Origin: Synechocystis sp. PCC 7338
GTDB taxonomy: Bacteria > Cyanobacteriota > Cyanobacteriia > Cyanobacteriales > Microcystaceae
NCBI RefSeq assembly: GCF_018282115.1
Contig: NZ_CP054306.1
Location: 62,001-126,000, forward strand
DNA: 64,000 bases
Reading direction: 5' to 3'
In this document: piece after piece, positions 27,636-35,740 of the stretch
Position numbering within the stretch: the stretch's first letter is position 1
How the letters are laid out: each line of letters begins with the position of its first letter
The notes under the pieces: generated by a model
What the model was told of the DNA's origin: nothing
What the model saw: the letters and a program-made list of their open reading frames with translations, nothing else
Database searches by the model: none
Position numbers and translations under genes: made by a program

Positions 27636-28359
27636 AAATTTTTTCTTTTTGAGCAAGGATAATGCTATCTAAATATAGATCATCATTTTTAGGAAGAATC
27701 TTCGATAGTAATTCACCTAGTATATTAAAGGAAGACATTAATGATATGGTAGTTATTAGGTTAACATATTGATTTGAAGTTACCGTCTTTTTATATAAAT
27801 AAGCATTGATCAACTGAAAAATTATTCTAATATCATTCATGCTTTTACGGTATTCTAAAATTTTAAACCCATGCTTTTTAAGTAGATGTTTTAGCCCAAA
27901 GGAAGAATAACGGGCATAGTCATAGGGTTGTTCATGTTCATCCCAGACGAATGGAACGGTTATCAATAAAATTCCTTGAGGTTTTAAAACTCGATTGACT
28001 TCGGAAAGAAATATATCAGGATTAAAGATATGTTCTAAGACTTCGTTGCTAATAACCGAATCAAATTCTTCATCTATAAAAGGGAAATTATCACCTTGAT
28101 AAAAATAATCTGCTTTTTTATTTTTTCGGTTGTCTTCTGAGTCTATTTCTAGCCCAATATATTCGGACACATTAAAAAGCTTTTGATAGGGTTTACTCCC
28201 ACAACCAACATCTAATATTTTCCCTGTGACAAACGGACTAAAATCATGAATATTTTCAGCAAGTCCTTTTCTTGCAAAATAAAAGGGATTAATAAATAAC
28301 CCCAATAAGCTGGGATAGAATTGCTCTCTTTCAAATAGTTGTTTGAATTTAATTTTCAT
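27628..28359 (-). CDS. Class I SAM-dependent methyltransferase (Methyltransf_11-like)
   Basis: A 243-residue methyltransferase. Motif I is GKILDVGCGSKPYQKLF (about residues 46-62). It is followed by YIGLEIDSEDNRKNK, the fold-typical SVISNEVLEHIFNPDIFLSE, and PQGILLITVPFVWDEHEQPY, the usual ending of type 11 enzymes from polysaccharide clusters. It overlaps the epimerase start by 8 bases and the upstream gene by 11. The substrate is unknown. It may methylate the growing glycan, for instance as a cap. Confidence 0.85.
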   Translation of the reverse strand: MKIKFKQLFEREQFYPSLLGLFINPFYFARKGLAENIHDFSPFVTGKILDVGCGSKPYQKLFNVSEYIGLEIDSEDNRKNKKADYFYQGDNFPFIDEEFDSVISNEVLEHIFNPDIFLSEVNRVLKPQGILLITVPFVWDEHEQPYDYARYSSFGLKHLLKKHGFKILEYRKSMNDIRIIFQLINAYLYKKTVTSNQYVNLITTISLMSSFNILGELLSKILPKNDDLYLDSIILAQKEKIYE

Positions 28360-29200
28360 TCTTTTTCTTGAAAATAAAACCTTTAAATTCTGATAAAATA
28401 TTTACTTTATCATCACCTTGAAATTCAAAGATTAAATCATATTTTTCTTGAAAGTAATCCAAAAATTTAGCTTCACTGAAAAACCAAGAAGGATAACTAG
28501 CGTTATAAATTTCTGGCGGTATTTTTTGAATAGTCAGCCTATCATCATAACCATTAATTAAAGCTAGTCTATCAATTAAAATATAGGAAAATTTATGTTT
28601 GTTTATCAAAGTTTCAATAAATTCATAGGGTTTTTCTAAACACTGAATAACACCGGAAAGCAAAATAACATTAGGCTTTTCCTGTTTCAAACAAGTGTCT
28701 ATATCAAAATAAAACTTTAGTTCTTCATTTTCAAAAAAGGTTTGCCCACATTCAACAAAGTTTTTCTGTTCAACAACATTCCATTTAAGCTCTTTTAAGT
28801 TTAGATTAAATAAAAAGTCTCTATACTGATAGTAATGACATCCGAGTGCCCCTCCAAAATCTAAAACATTCAGACGACCACTATTTTCATAAATGATTTT
28901 TAATAAAATTGTAAGAATTGGAAAAGAGTATTCTTTTTTCTCTAAAATAAATGAATCTCTAGCGTAGACAGCTTCCCCATTCTTCACCTTCAACATTGAT
29001 TCTTTCACTTTATCGAGAATTAAAGTCGCATCATAACCATCAGAATTCTCTAATGCTGCATCCCAAGAGGCGTAATCACCAAAAAAACCATACTGCTCAG
29101 ATGAGTTTAACTTTTTTAATGCTTTCCAAATCAATGGCGGCATTAGCTCTTTAGCTAATAATTTTACTTTTGAAGAAAAACTTGATTTTTGAGAATCCAT
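28349..29200 (-). CDS. Putative methyltransferase, TIGR04325 (LIC12133) family
   Basis: A 283-residue protein with the sequence pattern of this polysaccharide-cluster family: QYGFFGDYASWDAALENSDG, then a VKNGEAVYARDSF segment, a SAM-binding-like LNVLDFGGALGCHYYQYRDF, and the family-typical PNVILLSGVIQCLEKPYEFI. It ends with TIQKIPPEIYNASYPSWFFS. The reaction has not been shown for the family; methyl transfer is inferred from the fold. The gene starts the block of overlapping minus-strand genes that runs on to 25540. Confidence 0.85.
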   Translation of the reverse strand: MDSQKSSFSSKVKLLAKELMPPLIWKALKKLNSSEQYGFFGDYASWDAALENSDGYDATLILDKVKESMLKVKNGEAVYARDSFILEKKEYSFPILTILLKIIYENSGRLNVLDFGGALGCHYYQYRDFLFNLNLKELKWNVVEQKNFVECGQTFFENEELKFYFDIDTCLKQEKPNVILLSGVIQCLEKPYEFIETLINKHKFSYILIDRLALINGYDDRLTIQKIPPEIYNASYPSWFFSEAKFLDYFQEKYDLIFEFQGDDKVNILSEFKGFIFKKKNEN

Positions 29201-29290
29201 TTATTGTTAAAAAATGAGTATATCTTTTGAAGATTGTATTTTTTTAGGCTGATAGAATTTTTTGATTATTTCATCATAATTGAATTCTTT

Positions 29291-29572
29291 TTACGTAAAT
29301 TCTTCTGAGTTTGCCCTTTCCAGGTAACGATCCAACCCATCAGGAGCTAAATCTTCGCCTTCCGGCCAATATAATCCTCCCAGTGGATCAATGGCAACTT
29401 GCTGAAAATATCTATTATTTCTGAGTCGCCAGTAACAATCTCGTGTTGTAATTAGGGACGATAAGTTTAAAATCTTCTCACTGGAGTTTTCAAATAGAAT
29501 TTTTAGTCGGTAATTATGTAAAGGGGTGACAGACACAACTTTTAACCACGGGGTTCTAACCTGAAAGCTCAT
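29291..29572 (-). CDS. DUF2442 family protein
   Basis: A 93-residue protein with LKVVSVTPLHNYRLKILFEN at the start and the typical QQVAIDPLGGLYWPEGEDLA ending. DUF2442 genes are usually found paired with a DUF4160 gene, as here, with 17 bases of overlap. The pair behaves like a toxin-antitoxin module, in which DUF2442 is taken to be the antitoxin; I state this from knowledge of the families. The module sits inside the polysaccharide operon and has no relation to glycan synthesis. Confidence 0.85.
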   Translation of the reverse strand: MSFQVRTPWLKVVSVTPLHNYRLKILFENSSEKILNLSSLITTRDCYWRLRNNRYFQQVAIDPLGGLYWPEGEDLAPDGLDRYLERANSEEFT

Positions 29573-29783
29573 TCCATTTCTCCAATAACTCGGCTTGATT
29601 ATTTAGTATAAAGCTTTTGATTTTTTTCGTTTGGGTAGGTGGCATTTGTCCTGCGAGACATTCGCCACTTTCAATGGAAAACGAACCAGCATAGTCTCCA
29701 TATATGGCGTGACAATGGGGAACACCATGATCATCCATATACATATAGATAGAAATTCCAAAAAAGAAAGCAATACGAGGCAT
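29556..29783 (-). CDS. DUF4160 family protein
   Basis: A 75-residue protein starting at the ATG at 29783 (MPRIAFFFGISIYMYMDDHG), with AAGGTGG upstream. The family signature is FFGISIYMYMDDHGVPHCHA followed by GECLAGQMPPTQTKKIKSFI. DUF4160 and DUF2442 are commonly a two-gene unit. Possible toxin role inferred, not shown. A start four codons earlier is possible but weaker. Confidence 0.85.
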   Translation of the reverse strand: MPRIAFFFGISIYMYMDDHGVPHCHAIYGDYAGSFSIESGECLAGQMPPTQTKKIKSFILNNQAELLEKWNELSG

Positions 29784-29830
29784 ATTTATTTCCACCTTAG
29801 AAGAAAATAATTGATAGTTTGATCGTTTTT

Positions 29831-31066
29831 TTAGTTAGATAAAGCTTGTCTAATTATTTTATCTAATTGAATGGCTCTTTGGGCAAAGGTATGATCTTTT
29901 AATGTTCGTTGTTGCCCTGCTTTAGCAATACCTTGACAAACTTCATTATTTTCTAGTAGCCATTTTACTTTCTCGATACATTCATCGACATTACGATAGG
30001 TTACAATTTCAAAATCTGGTTCAAACAACTCAGTGAGATTACTTTTCCAATCAGTCACTAAACAGGTTCCAACACCTGTGGCTTCAAATAAACGCATGTT
30101 GGATGCAGATTGTGATGAAATATTAATATGGTTATTAAAAGTAATCTTAGAATTAGCAAGTTGTTGATACATACTAATACCGTACACAGCAGGATGTGTT
30201 CTGGATACAATGGATGGAGAAATAAAATCATTAAGGCTTGGACGAGTACTTAATTTTAGAAAATTTTTAAGTTTGGGTAAATCAAGTAAGATTTTATATA
30301 AAGATGAATTATTTTTCCAGGGTTGAAAAAAATCATAAGTAAACTGTTTGATTGGCAGTAAACGCCGATTGAGTAATGAAGACGAAGAAACATCAGACCA
30401 AATTTCTAAATTTGTTTCTCTAATTAATTTTTCCAAAAGAATTTCACGTTGGATATGATAATTTGATGTTTTCACGATAGAGCCAATAAAAGAAAAGTCG
30501 TTTTTTTTAATAGTTGGATGATTGATCTTTTCTAAAATTTTTGGTGCAAAAGCATGGTTAACATGATAGGATTTATGTCCTTTTTTCTTAAATTCTTTTA
30601 CTAATTCTGGGATGTTTGACAATACAATATCATAACCATGAAATACAGAATGATCATGAATAGGTGAACCACACCAGCCCAAAACGAGCTTAATTGATGG
30701 ACATTGCTCACGAACATAATTAATAAACTCTAAGGTAAAGGTTGAGTGATCATCAATGAATAAAACTGCTGGTGATATTGATTGAATTTGCTTTAATGCT
30801 ATCTCTTCTAACCATTTAATAGTATCAATACTAACATGATTTTCTTTTGCCCATAGTAACTGAAGATATTTAGCGTTTGCAATAATTTCTTTTACATTAT
30901 ATCCATGAACTTTTAATGCTTGTCCCCAAAAGTCAGTCCATCCAAAACAGTCATTCATTAAAGCTTGGAGGTGTTCAGAATAGCCTGCTGATTTAATATG
31001 GGGATGTTGAGCGTAAAATTGATTTAGATACTGAGTATAATTTGTTGTAGCACGAACTATTTTCAT
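29831..31066 (-). CDS. Glycosyltransferase, CgeB/GT1-like (GT-B fold)
   Basis: A 411-residue GT-B-like transferase. The N-terminus (MKIVRATTNYTQYLNQFYAQ) and the central AVLFIDDHSTFTLEFINYVR, KLVLGWCGSPIHDHSVFHGY match the family with a CgeB-like C-terminal half. That half has INISSQSASNMRLFEATGVG, then CLVTDWKSNLTELF, the nucleotide-sugar binding region, and a HTFAQRAIQLDKII tail. It lies between a toxin-antitoxin-like pair and an FkbM gene, on the same strand as the rest of the operon. The donor and acceptor are unknown. Confidence 0.82.
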   Translation of the reverse strand: MKIVRATTNYTQYLNQFYAQHPHIKSAGYSEHLQALMNDCFGWTDFWGQALKVHGYNVKEIIANAKYLQLLWAKENHVSIDTIKWLEEIALKQIQSISPAVLFIDDHSTFTLEFINYVREQCPSIKLVLGWCGSPIHDHSVFHGYDIVLSNIPELVKEFKKKGHKSYHVNHAFAPKILEKINHPTIKKNDFSFIGSIVKTSNYHIQREILLEKLIRETNLEIWSDVSSSSLLNRRLLPIKQFTYDFFQPWKNNSSLYKILLDLPKLKNFLKLSTRPSLNDFISPSIVSRTHPAVYGISMYQQLANSKITFNNHINISSQSASNMRLFEATGVGTCLVTDWKSNLTELFEPDFEIVTYRNVDECIEKVKWLLENNEVCQGIAKAGQQRTLKDHTFAQRAIQLDKIIRQALSN

Positions 31067-31135
31067 AAATTAAGTATTTTAGCTAAGATTATTCAATAAA
31101 TTCTTACGAAAAATATCGTATTAAATCAGCAATGA

Positions 31136-31888
31136 TCATGTTTTAAATTCATAAGCTTGATAAAAAGATGTATTAATTGTTCTTGCAAATAATTTATAAC
31201 CCTCTTTCTCCATAAGTCTCCCAATTTCAGTTACATGTAAATCTTCTAATCTGCCATAACCAAGCATTTCAATTAAGACTACAGAAGGTCTATATTTTTT
31301 CCAATTATTTGACTTTAAAACTTGATAATCTAAACCTTCAACGTCAATAGTTAAAAAATCAATTACTTGATCCTGCGGAAGATAATAATCTAAGATCTCT
31401 GATAGTCGTTGAGTTTTAATTTTCTGGCTATTGAGAATAAAGTACTCTCTCCTGATACCATCTCTTTGCCGGGAAAGCTCTTCAGAAAAACCATTAAGTG
31501 CTGATTCATTAAATTGATAGTAGGTTAATTCTTGAATGTTATCAGAAATTGCAATTTCAAGATTAATATCTTCTGGTCTTAATTGTTTGAAAATTTCCAT
31601 ACTTCCCGGCATAGCATCAATATTAATTCCTCGCCATCCTTTTAAATAAAAAAGATAGGTATTAGAAAATCGTTGAGGATGATGCGCTCCCACATCCACA
31701 TAAAAGCCTTTTGATTGCTGCTCAAATAGGCGATTTAAAACTAAATCTTCACCCTCTTGAGAAAAAGATAGATTATGAAAGTTATATTTTTCTTTTGAAT
31801 ATATTAATGCATTTTTATTTGTTTTTAATAAAATTCCATAGAGCTGATTTATAGCTTTCTTGATTAATGCAAATTTTGTATTAGACAT
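31136..31888 (-). CDS. FkbM family methyltransferase
   Basis: A 250-residue FkbM enzyme. Motifs: FSQEGEDLVLNRLFEQQSKG, FYVDVGAHHPQRFSNTYLFY, GWRGINIDAMPGSMEIFKQL, and the C-terminal DFLTIDVEGLDYQVLKSNNW (about residues 195-215). It differs strongly from the FkbM gene at 23815, so they are not recent copies and probably act on different positions. A single base separates its start from the radical SAM gene's stop, which means the two are co-transcribed. Confidence 0.88.
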   Translation of the reverse strand: MSNTKFALIKKAINQLYGILLKTNKNALIYSKEKYNFHNLSFSQEGEDLVLNRLFEQQSKGFYVDVGAHHPQRFSNTYLFYLKGWRGINIDAMPGSMEIFKQLRPEDINLEIAISDNIQELTYYQFNESALNGFSEELSRQRDGIRREYFILNSQKIKTQRLSEILDYYLPQDQVIDFLTIDVEGLDYQVLKSNNWKKYRPSVVLIEMLGYGRLEDLHVTEIGRLMEKEGYKLFARTINTSFYQAYEFKT

Positions 31889-32926
31889 TTATTTGTTATA
31901 CCAACTACAATGTTGACAAATTTTAAGGAGTTTACCTTCTTGAAAGCTATTTCTGATTTGTTGAGCTTTTGGAGAATTATAAGCGTCTAATAATCCTATG
32001 CTTGAAATATTGCCTATATACAGTTCATCCTCACTAGCATTATTGTCAAATCGACAACCACACAGCCTTATGGAACCATCTACTAATATTTGGGTATTAT
32101 ATATGCGTGAGCACGGCTCAATTTTTCCGGACAATTTAGTATGAAGTAATTTCATTCCTGGTAATAGATCTTCATCCTGTATCATTTCTGACCAAGAATC
32201 AAAGCATGACATTGATGTAACAGTAACATTTTTTGATAGATAAGGTTGGACATATTCCAGATAATCAGGTAACTCTTTACATTCCTTTAATGATCTATCA
32301 GATCTAAAACTAATTTCAATTTTTTTAATAGTTTTATTTTTAGAGTTTCCAAATACAATCAACAAATTTTTGATATTTTTGAGAACCCTTGAATAAAAAT
32401 TAGAACGATAAATTTTTGAATAAGCTTTTTTATCTAAAGGGGACACTGAAACGTGAAGGCTTGTTAATCCAGATTGCATTAGTTCATTTAAGTCCACATT
32501 ATGAAGTAAAGACGCATTAGTATAAGCACTTATGTGCTGAATTTCTCTAAAGGAACTGATTTTTTTGATAATTGAAATAATTTCTGGATTGATAAAAATT
32601 TCTCCTGCAAAAGGAGTTAAATCAACAGATTTTCCTCCACTTTCCACATAATCTTTTAGAACTGATTGTATTCCTTCAAATGATTGAATTTTTTTTTCAC
32701 GCTTATCATACTGATATGCACAAAATATACAATTAGCATTGCAAATATTAATAGGTTCAATATACAAATAGTTTGGTTTATTAGCGTATTTTATCGACTC
32801 TATCGTTCTCTTGATTAGATTTGATAGTGAATATTGAACTTCTTTTATTTTTTGATAAGCTCCATATAAATTTTGAAAGACTATTTTGTCTTTTAATATT
32901 TGCTTTATTTTGTCTTTAAATAACAT
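31889..32926 (-). CDS. Radical SAM/SPASM domain protein
   Basis: A 345-residue iron-sulfur enzyme. The radical SAM cluster motif CxxxCxxC is in NICNANCIFCAYQYDKREKK (about residues 58-68). The C-terminal SPASM region has cysteines in IEPCSRIYNTQI, SIRLCGCRFDNNASED and LLKICQHCSWYNK. Such proteins modify peptides or, in glycan clusters, sugars (epimerisation, dehydration or oxidation). The neighbours make a sugar substrate likely, but this is inference. Start codon choice (MLFKDKIKQILKDKIV) is open, with no other good candidate near. Confidence 0.85.
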   Translation of the reverse strand: MLFKDKIKQILKDKIVFQNLYGAYQKIKEVQYSLSNLIKRTIESIKYANKPNYLYIEPINICNANCIFCAYQYDKREKKIQSFEGIQSVLKDYVESGGKSVDLTPFAGEIFINPEIISIIKKISSFREIQHISAYTNASLLHNVDLNELMQSGLTSLHVSVSPLDKKAYSKIYRSNFYSRVLKNIKNLLIVFGNSKNKTIKKIEISFRSDRSLKECKELPDYLEYVQPYLSKNVTVTSMSCFDSWSEMIQDEDLLPGMKLLHTKLSGKIEPCSRIYNTQILVDGSIRLCGCRFDNNASEDELYIGNISSIGLLDAYNSPKAQQIRNSFQEGKLLKICQHCSWYNK

Positions 32927-32943
32927 ACAAAGTACCGCATAAA

Positions 32944-34239
32944 TTATGCAATCATATTCAAATGCTCATAAATATCATCAACTAACCAATTTGCCTTAAC
33001 TGGAACAATTCCAACACCTCCATGTTGATGAGTATTTCCCTTATAATAGCTAGAGTCGAGAACATCTAGATATGCTAAATAATCAGATGGAAAGTCTGTT
33101 TCCACTTGGTTAACCAAGCATCTAAATCTAAAATAATATCTTCCAGAACTAACTAAAAAATTTTGCAGTTTACATATAATGAATCCACTTTTTTTTTGAG
33201 GTTTTAAATATATGGAGTCATAGTCACTGTAATAACATGAAATCATGTTTCCGTTTGGTTGATGTATTCCAAAACCAACTACGACACTATCGTCATAAGT
33301 TACATTTGAGTAATATTTTATGTCAATTTCAACAAATCCACCAATTTCTGTTATACTTATTCCGTGAGTTCCCTTAATGGTTACTTTCTCTATTCCAAAA
33401 GGATGATTCGGTGTAAAGCGTCTCGGCAGTCTTGCATTTTGACTGGTGTTTTTGTCCACATCTTTTAGATATGTCCTAACGGTAGCAACAGAGTCATCAT
33501 ATAGGCATACCTTTCCTTTATCAAGAAGTATTGACTGGCGGCACAATAACTTGATCGTACTCATGTTGTGGCTAACAAATAAAACCGTCCTTCCCTCCTT
33601 CGTCGCTACATCTCCCATCTTCCCCAAACACTTCTTCTGAAACGCCGCATCCCCCACCGCCAAAACCTCATCCACCACCAAAATTTCCGGTTCCAAATGA
33701 GCCGCCACCGCAAACGCCAAGCGGACATACATCCCCGACGAATAGCGCTTTACCGGCGTATCGAGAAACCTTTCCACCTCGGCAAAATCCACAATTTCAT
33801 CAAACTTAGCCTTAATTTCCCGCCGACTCATCCCTAAGATGGCGCCATTGAGATAGATATTTTCCCTTCCCGTCAGTTCAGGATGGAAGCCCGTTCCCAC
33901 CTCCAACAAACTCGCCACCCGGCCATGGAGTTCAACCCTTCCCGTGGTCGGCTCCGTAATGCGACTGAGAATTTTCAACAACGTCGATTTCCCCGCCCCA
34001 TTGCGGCCAATGATGCCAACGCATTCCCCCCGCTTCACCTCAAACGACACATCCTTCAACGCCCAAAACTCTTCCTGGGTTGGCCGTTGACCTCCTCGCC
34101 CCGTAAACTGCTTCACCAGAGACTTAGCCCCATCCGCCAACACATCCCGCAACGCCACATAATTAGACCGCCCTTCTGCTTGGTGGCCAATTATGTACTT
34201 CTTACCTAAATTTTCCACCCGGATCATCACGTCCGACAT
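32944..34239 (-). CDS. ABC transporter ATP-binding protein, Wzt-like (polysaccharide export)
   Basis: The ATPase of an ABC-2-type exporter for polysaccharides such as O-antigen or teichoic acid. The 431-residue protein has Walker [18 protein letters not shown] (about residues 74-90), signature [20 protein letters not shown], Walker [21 protein letters not shown] and H-loop [11 protein letters not shown]. The C-terminal 170 residues form a Wzt-type beta-sandwich that would bind the capped glycan end. No Wzm permease gene is visible in the window. The 5' end and upstream sequence are duplicated at 34957-35166, with a third fragment at 35645. Confidence 0.92.
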   Translation of the reverse strand: MSDVMIRVENLGKKYIIGHQAEGRSNYVALRDVLADGAKSLVKQFTGRGGQRPTQEEFWALKDVSFEVKRGECVGIIGRNGAGKSTLLKILSRITEPTTGRVELHGRVASLLEVGTGFHPELTGRENIYLNGAILGMSRREIKAKFDEIVDFAEVERFLDTPVKRYSSGMYVRLAFAVAAHLEPEILVVDEVLAVGDAAFQKKCLGKMGDVATKEGRTVLFVSHNMSTIKLLCRQSILLDKGKVCLYDDSVATVRTYLKDVDKNTSQNARLPRRFTPNHPFGIEKVTIKGTHGISITEIGGFVEIDIKYYSNVTYDDSVVVGFGIHQPNGNMISCYYSDYDSIYLKPQKKSGFIICKLQNFLVSSGRYYFRFRCLVNQVETDFPSDYLAYLDVLDSSYYKGNTHQHGGVGIVPVKANWLVDDIYEHLNMIA

Positions 34240-34343
34240 AGAAATCCCAATCGAGAACCGACATCCATCAGCTTACCCAACAAAACCACAACGGCGATCA
34301 TCCTTCACAAACCGTTACTTGATTGACCGAAATACGATTAATG

Positions 34344-34604
34344 CTATCGGTAATGATAACGACAACTGACAACACGAATGAAATCATCGGTGACTTCGTA
34401 AACTAGGCGATGCTCTTGAGTAATGCGCCGTGACCAAAAACCTGACAAATTAAAACGAAGTTTTTCTGGTTTTCCTTTGCCGGCAAAAGGTGATTTTGGT
34501 AGCGTCTCAATTAATTCCATGATTTTTAACGCTAACTTTTTATCTTGTTGAATCCACCACTTTATATCTTCAATTGCCTGCGGATCTAAAACAACTTCCT
34601 TCAT
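34344..34604 (-). CDS. yoeB: YoeB/Txe-family mRNA interferase toxin
   Basis: An 86-residue ribosome-dependent endoribonuclease of the RelE superfamily. It starts MKEVVLDPQAIEDIKWWIQQ and has PFAGKGKPEKLRFNLSGFWS and RRITQEHRLVYEV, ending in SCRYHY with the conserved terminal His-Tyr. All positions expected for YoeB activity (Glu, Arg, His in RITQEHRLVY; HY at the end) are present. ATGA overlap with the antitoxin gene means translational coupling. Confidence 0.92.
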   Translation of the reverse strand: MKEVVLDPQAIEDIKWWIQQDKKLALKIMELIETLPKSPFAGKGKPEKLRFNLSGFWSRRITQEHRLVYEVTDDFIRVVSCRYHYR

Positions 34605-34864
34605 AATCCTAAGTCATTTTTTACTTTTGTCCACGATGTAGCTTGATCAATTGATCGACTAGCGGCAGTTAATAACTTTTCAGCATTAACAGGGTTACTC
34701 AACAGATAAACAGTTTCCATCAAACTACGGTAATCTTGCTCAGATATAATAACAGCTCGTAAAGAATTCGGAAGCTCTAGACAGAGAGGCTCTTGCTCAT
34801 TACCTATCTTTTCTACCAAAGTGGGCAGTTTTTCAGAGAATTGTTGATAATTAATGGTTTCCAT
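34601..34864 (-). CDS. yefM: YefM/Phd-family antitoxin
   Basis: An 87-residue partner of YoeB, METINYQQFSEKLPTLVEKI at the start, the typical Phd/YefM fold where the N-terminal half dimerises and binds operator DNA. VIISEQDYRSLMETVYLLSN is the best-conserved stretch, followed by the toxin-binding tail SIDQATSWTKVKNDLGL. It is the first gene of the pair and would autoregulate it. The module lies between two copies of a Wzt-like 5' region. Confidence 0.9.
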   Translation of the reverse strand: METINYQQFSEKLPTLVEKIGNEQEPLCLELPNSLRAVIISEQDYRSLMETVYLLSNPVNAEKLLTAASRSIDQATSWTKVKNDLGL

Positions 34865-34956
34865 TTTTAATCCTTGTAAATATTGATTAACTTTGTTATT
34901 TAATTTATCCTATTTCCTCTATCAGAGAGGGGGGAAATTATTTTGGCGATCGCCTT

Positions 34957-35104
34957 TGCCCCGCCCCATAAACTGCTTTACCAGAGACTTAGCACCATCC
35001 GCCAGCACATCCCGCAACGCCACACAATTAGACCGCCCTTCTGCTTGGTGGCCAATTATGTACTTTTTGCCTAAATTTTCCACCCGGATCATCACGTCCG
35101 ACAC
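34957..35104 (-). pseudogene. Duplicated 5' end of the Wzt-like ATPase gene
   Basis: The minus strand reads [20 protein letters not shown] then [20 protein letters not shown] and LVKQFMGRG, nearly identical to the first 46 residues of the intact ATPase at 32944-34239. The ATG start has become GTG. Homology ends at a HIP1 site (34946-34953) and the frame then stops in unrelated sequence. Upstream non-coding homology also continues to about 35166, so the whole copy is about 209 bp (34957-35166) versus 34092-34300. Confidence 0.88.
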
Positions 35105-35163
35105 AGAAGCCCCAACCAAAAATCAATACCCCTCTAGCTTATCCAACGAAACGGCTACGGCGA

Positions 35164-35607
35164 TCAGTCACCCAGAGAAATGCCACGATTCATTACTTCA
35201 TCAATGCCATAAGGGCAAAATTCAGGAAACTCCAACCCCGTTTCCTTGAACCCATCGGCCCGGGCGGTCGGATAAATTTTGATTAGAGAATCATCAACCA
35301 AATAACGCTTTAAACTGGGACTATCCTGTAAGTAGAGAGCAATATTAGCCCTTTCCCGCTCAATCGTTCCTAGCCAACTGCGTGATCGCCGTTGGGGTTG
35401 ATGATCCCACTTCAGTAAATGATGGACAATCAACCGCAAACTACTCAACAGGCGGTCCCTTTCCCGCTTGGACAAATCCCGCACCTCCTCCACCAAATTT
35501 TCGATATCAAGTTCTGTAAACTTACCTGATTCGAGTAAATCGGCCATGGTTTCTGCCCATTGGCTGTAGTCTTGTTCGTATAATTGATCCATTTTGGTAT
35601 CGACCAT
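35164..35607 (-). CDS. DUF29 family protein
   Basis: A 147-residue DUF29 protein: QLYEQDYSQWAETMADLLES, then FTELDIENLVEEVRDLSKRE, and RDRLLSSLRLIVHHLLKWDH. It is clearly diverged from the DUF29 gene at 18691. It lies between two fragments of a former Wzt-like gene. The function is unknown. Its 3' end falls on the boundary of the duplicated region at about 35166. Confidence 0.87.
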   Translation of the reverse strand: MVDTKMDQLYEQDYSQWAETMADLLESGKFTELDIENLVEEVRDLSKRERDRLLSSLRLIVHHLLKWDHQPQRRSRSWLGTIERERANIALYLQDSPSLKRYLVDDSLIKIYPTARADGFKETGLEFPEFCPYGIDEVMNRGISLGD

Positions 35608-35644
35608 CAGTATTTGTGGTTAAATCCTAGCTTGACCTATTTAG

Positions 35645-35706
35645 AACATTATCGCCGGCACAATTTCCGACTCCAAACAGGCCGCCACCGCAAAAGCTAA
35701 AACAAA
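35645..35706 (-). pseudogene. Internal fragment of a Wzt-like ATPase gene
   Basis: The minus strand encodes VLAFAVAACLESEIVPAI, matching [20 protein letters not shown] of the intact ATPase (signature to Walker B region, about residues 170-190) at both DNA and protein level. It lies upstream of the N-terminal fragment at 34957, which is the wrong order for a single broken copy. So at least two extra copies, or a rearranged one, once existed. The match is about 60 bases long, so I hold it with moderate confidence. Confidence 0.6.
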
Positions 35707-35740
35707 TCTCCATATTCCGCCAACACCGCTAAGGGAGTCC

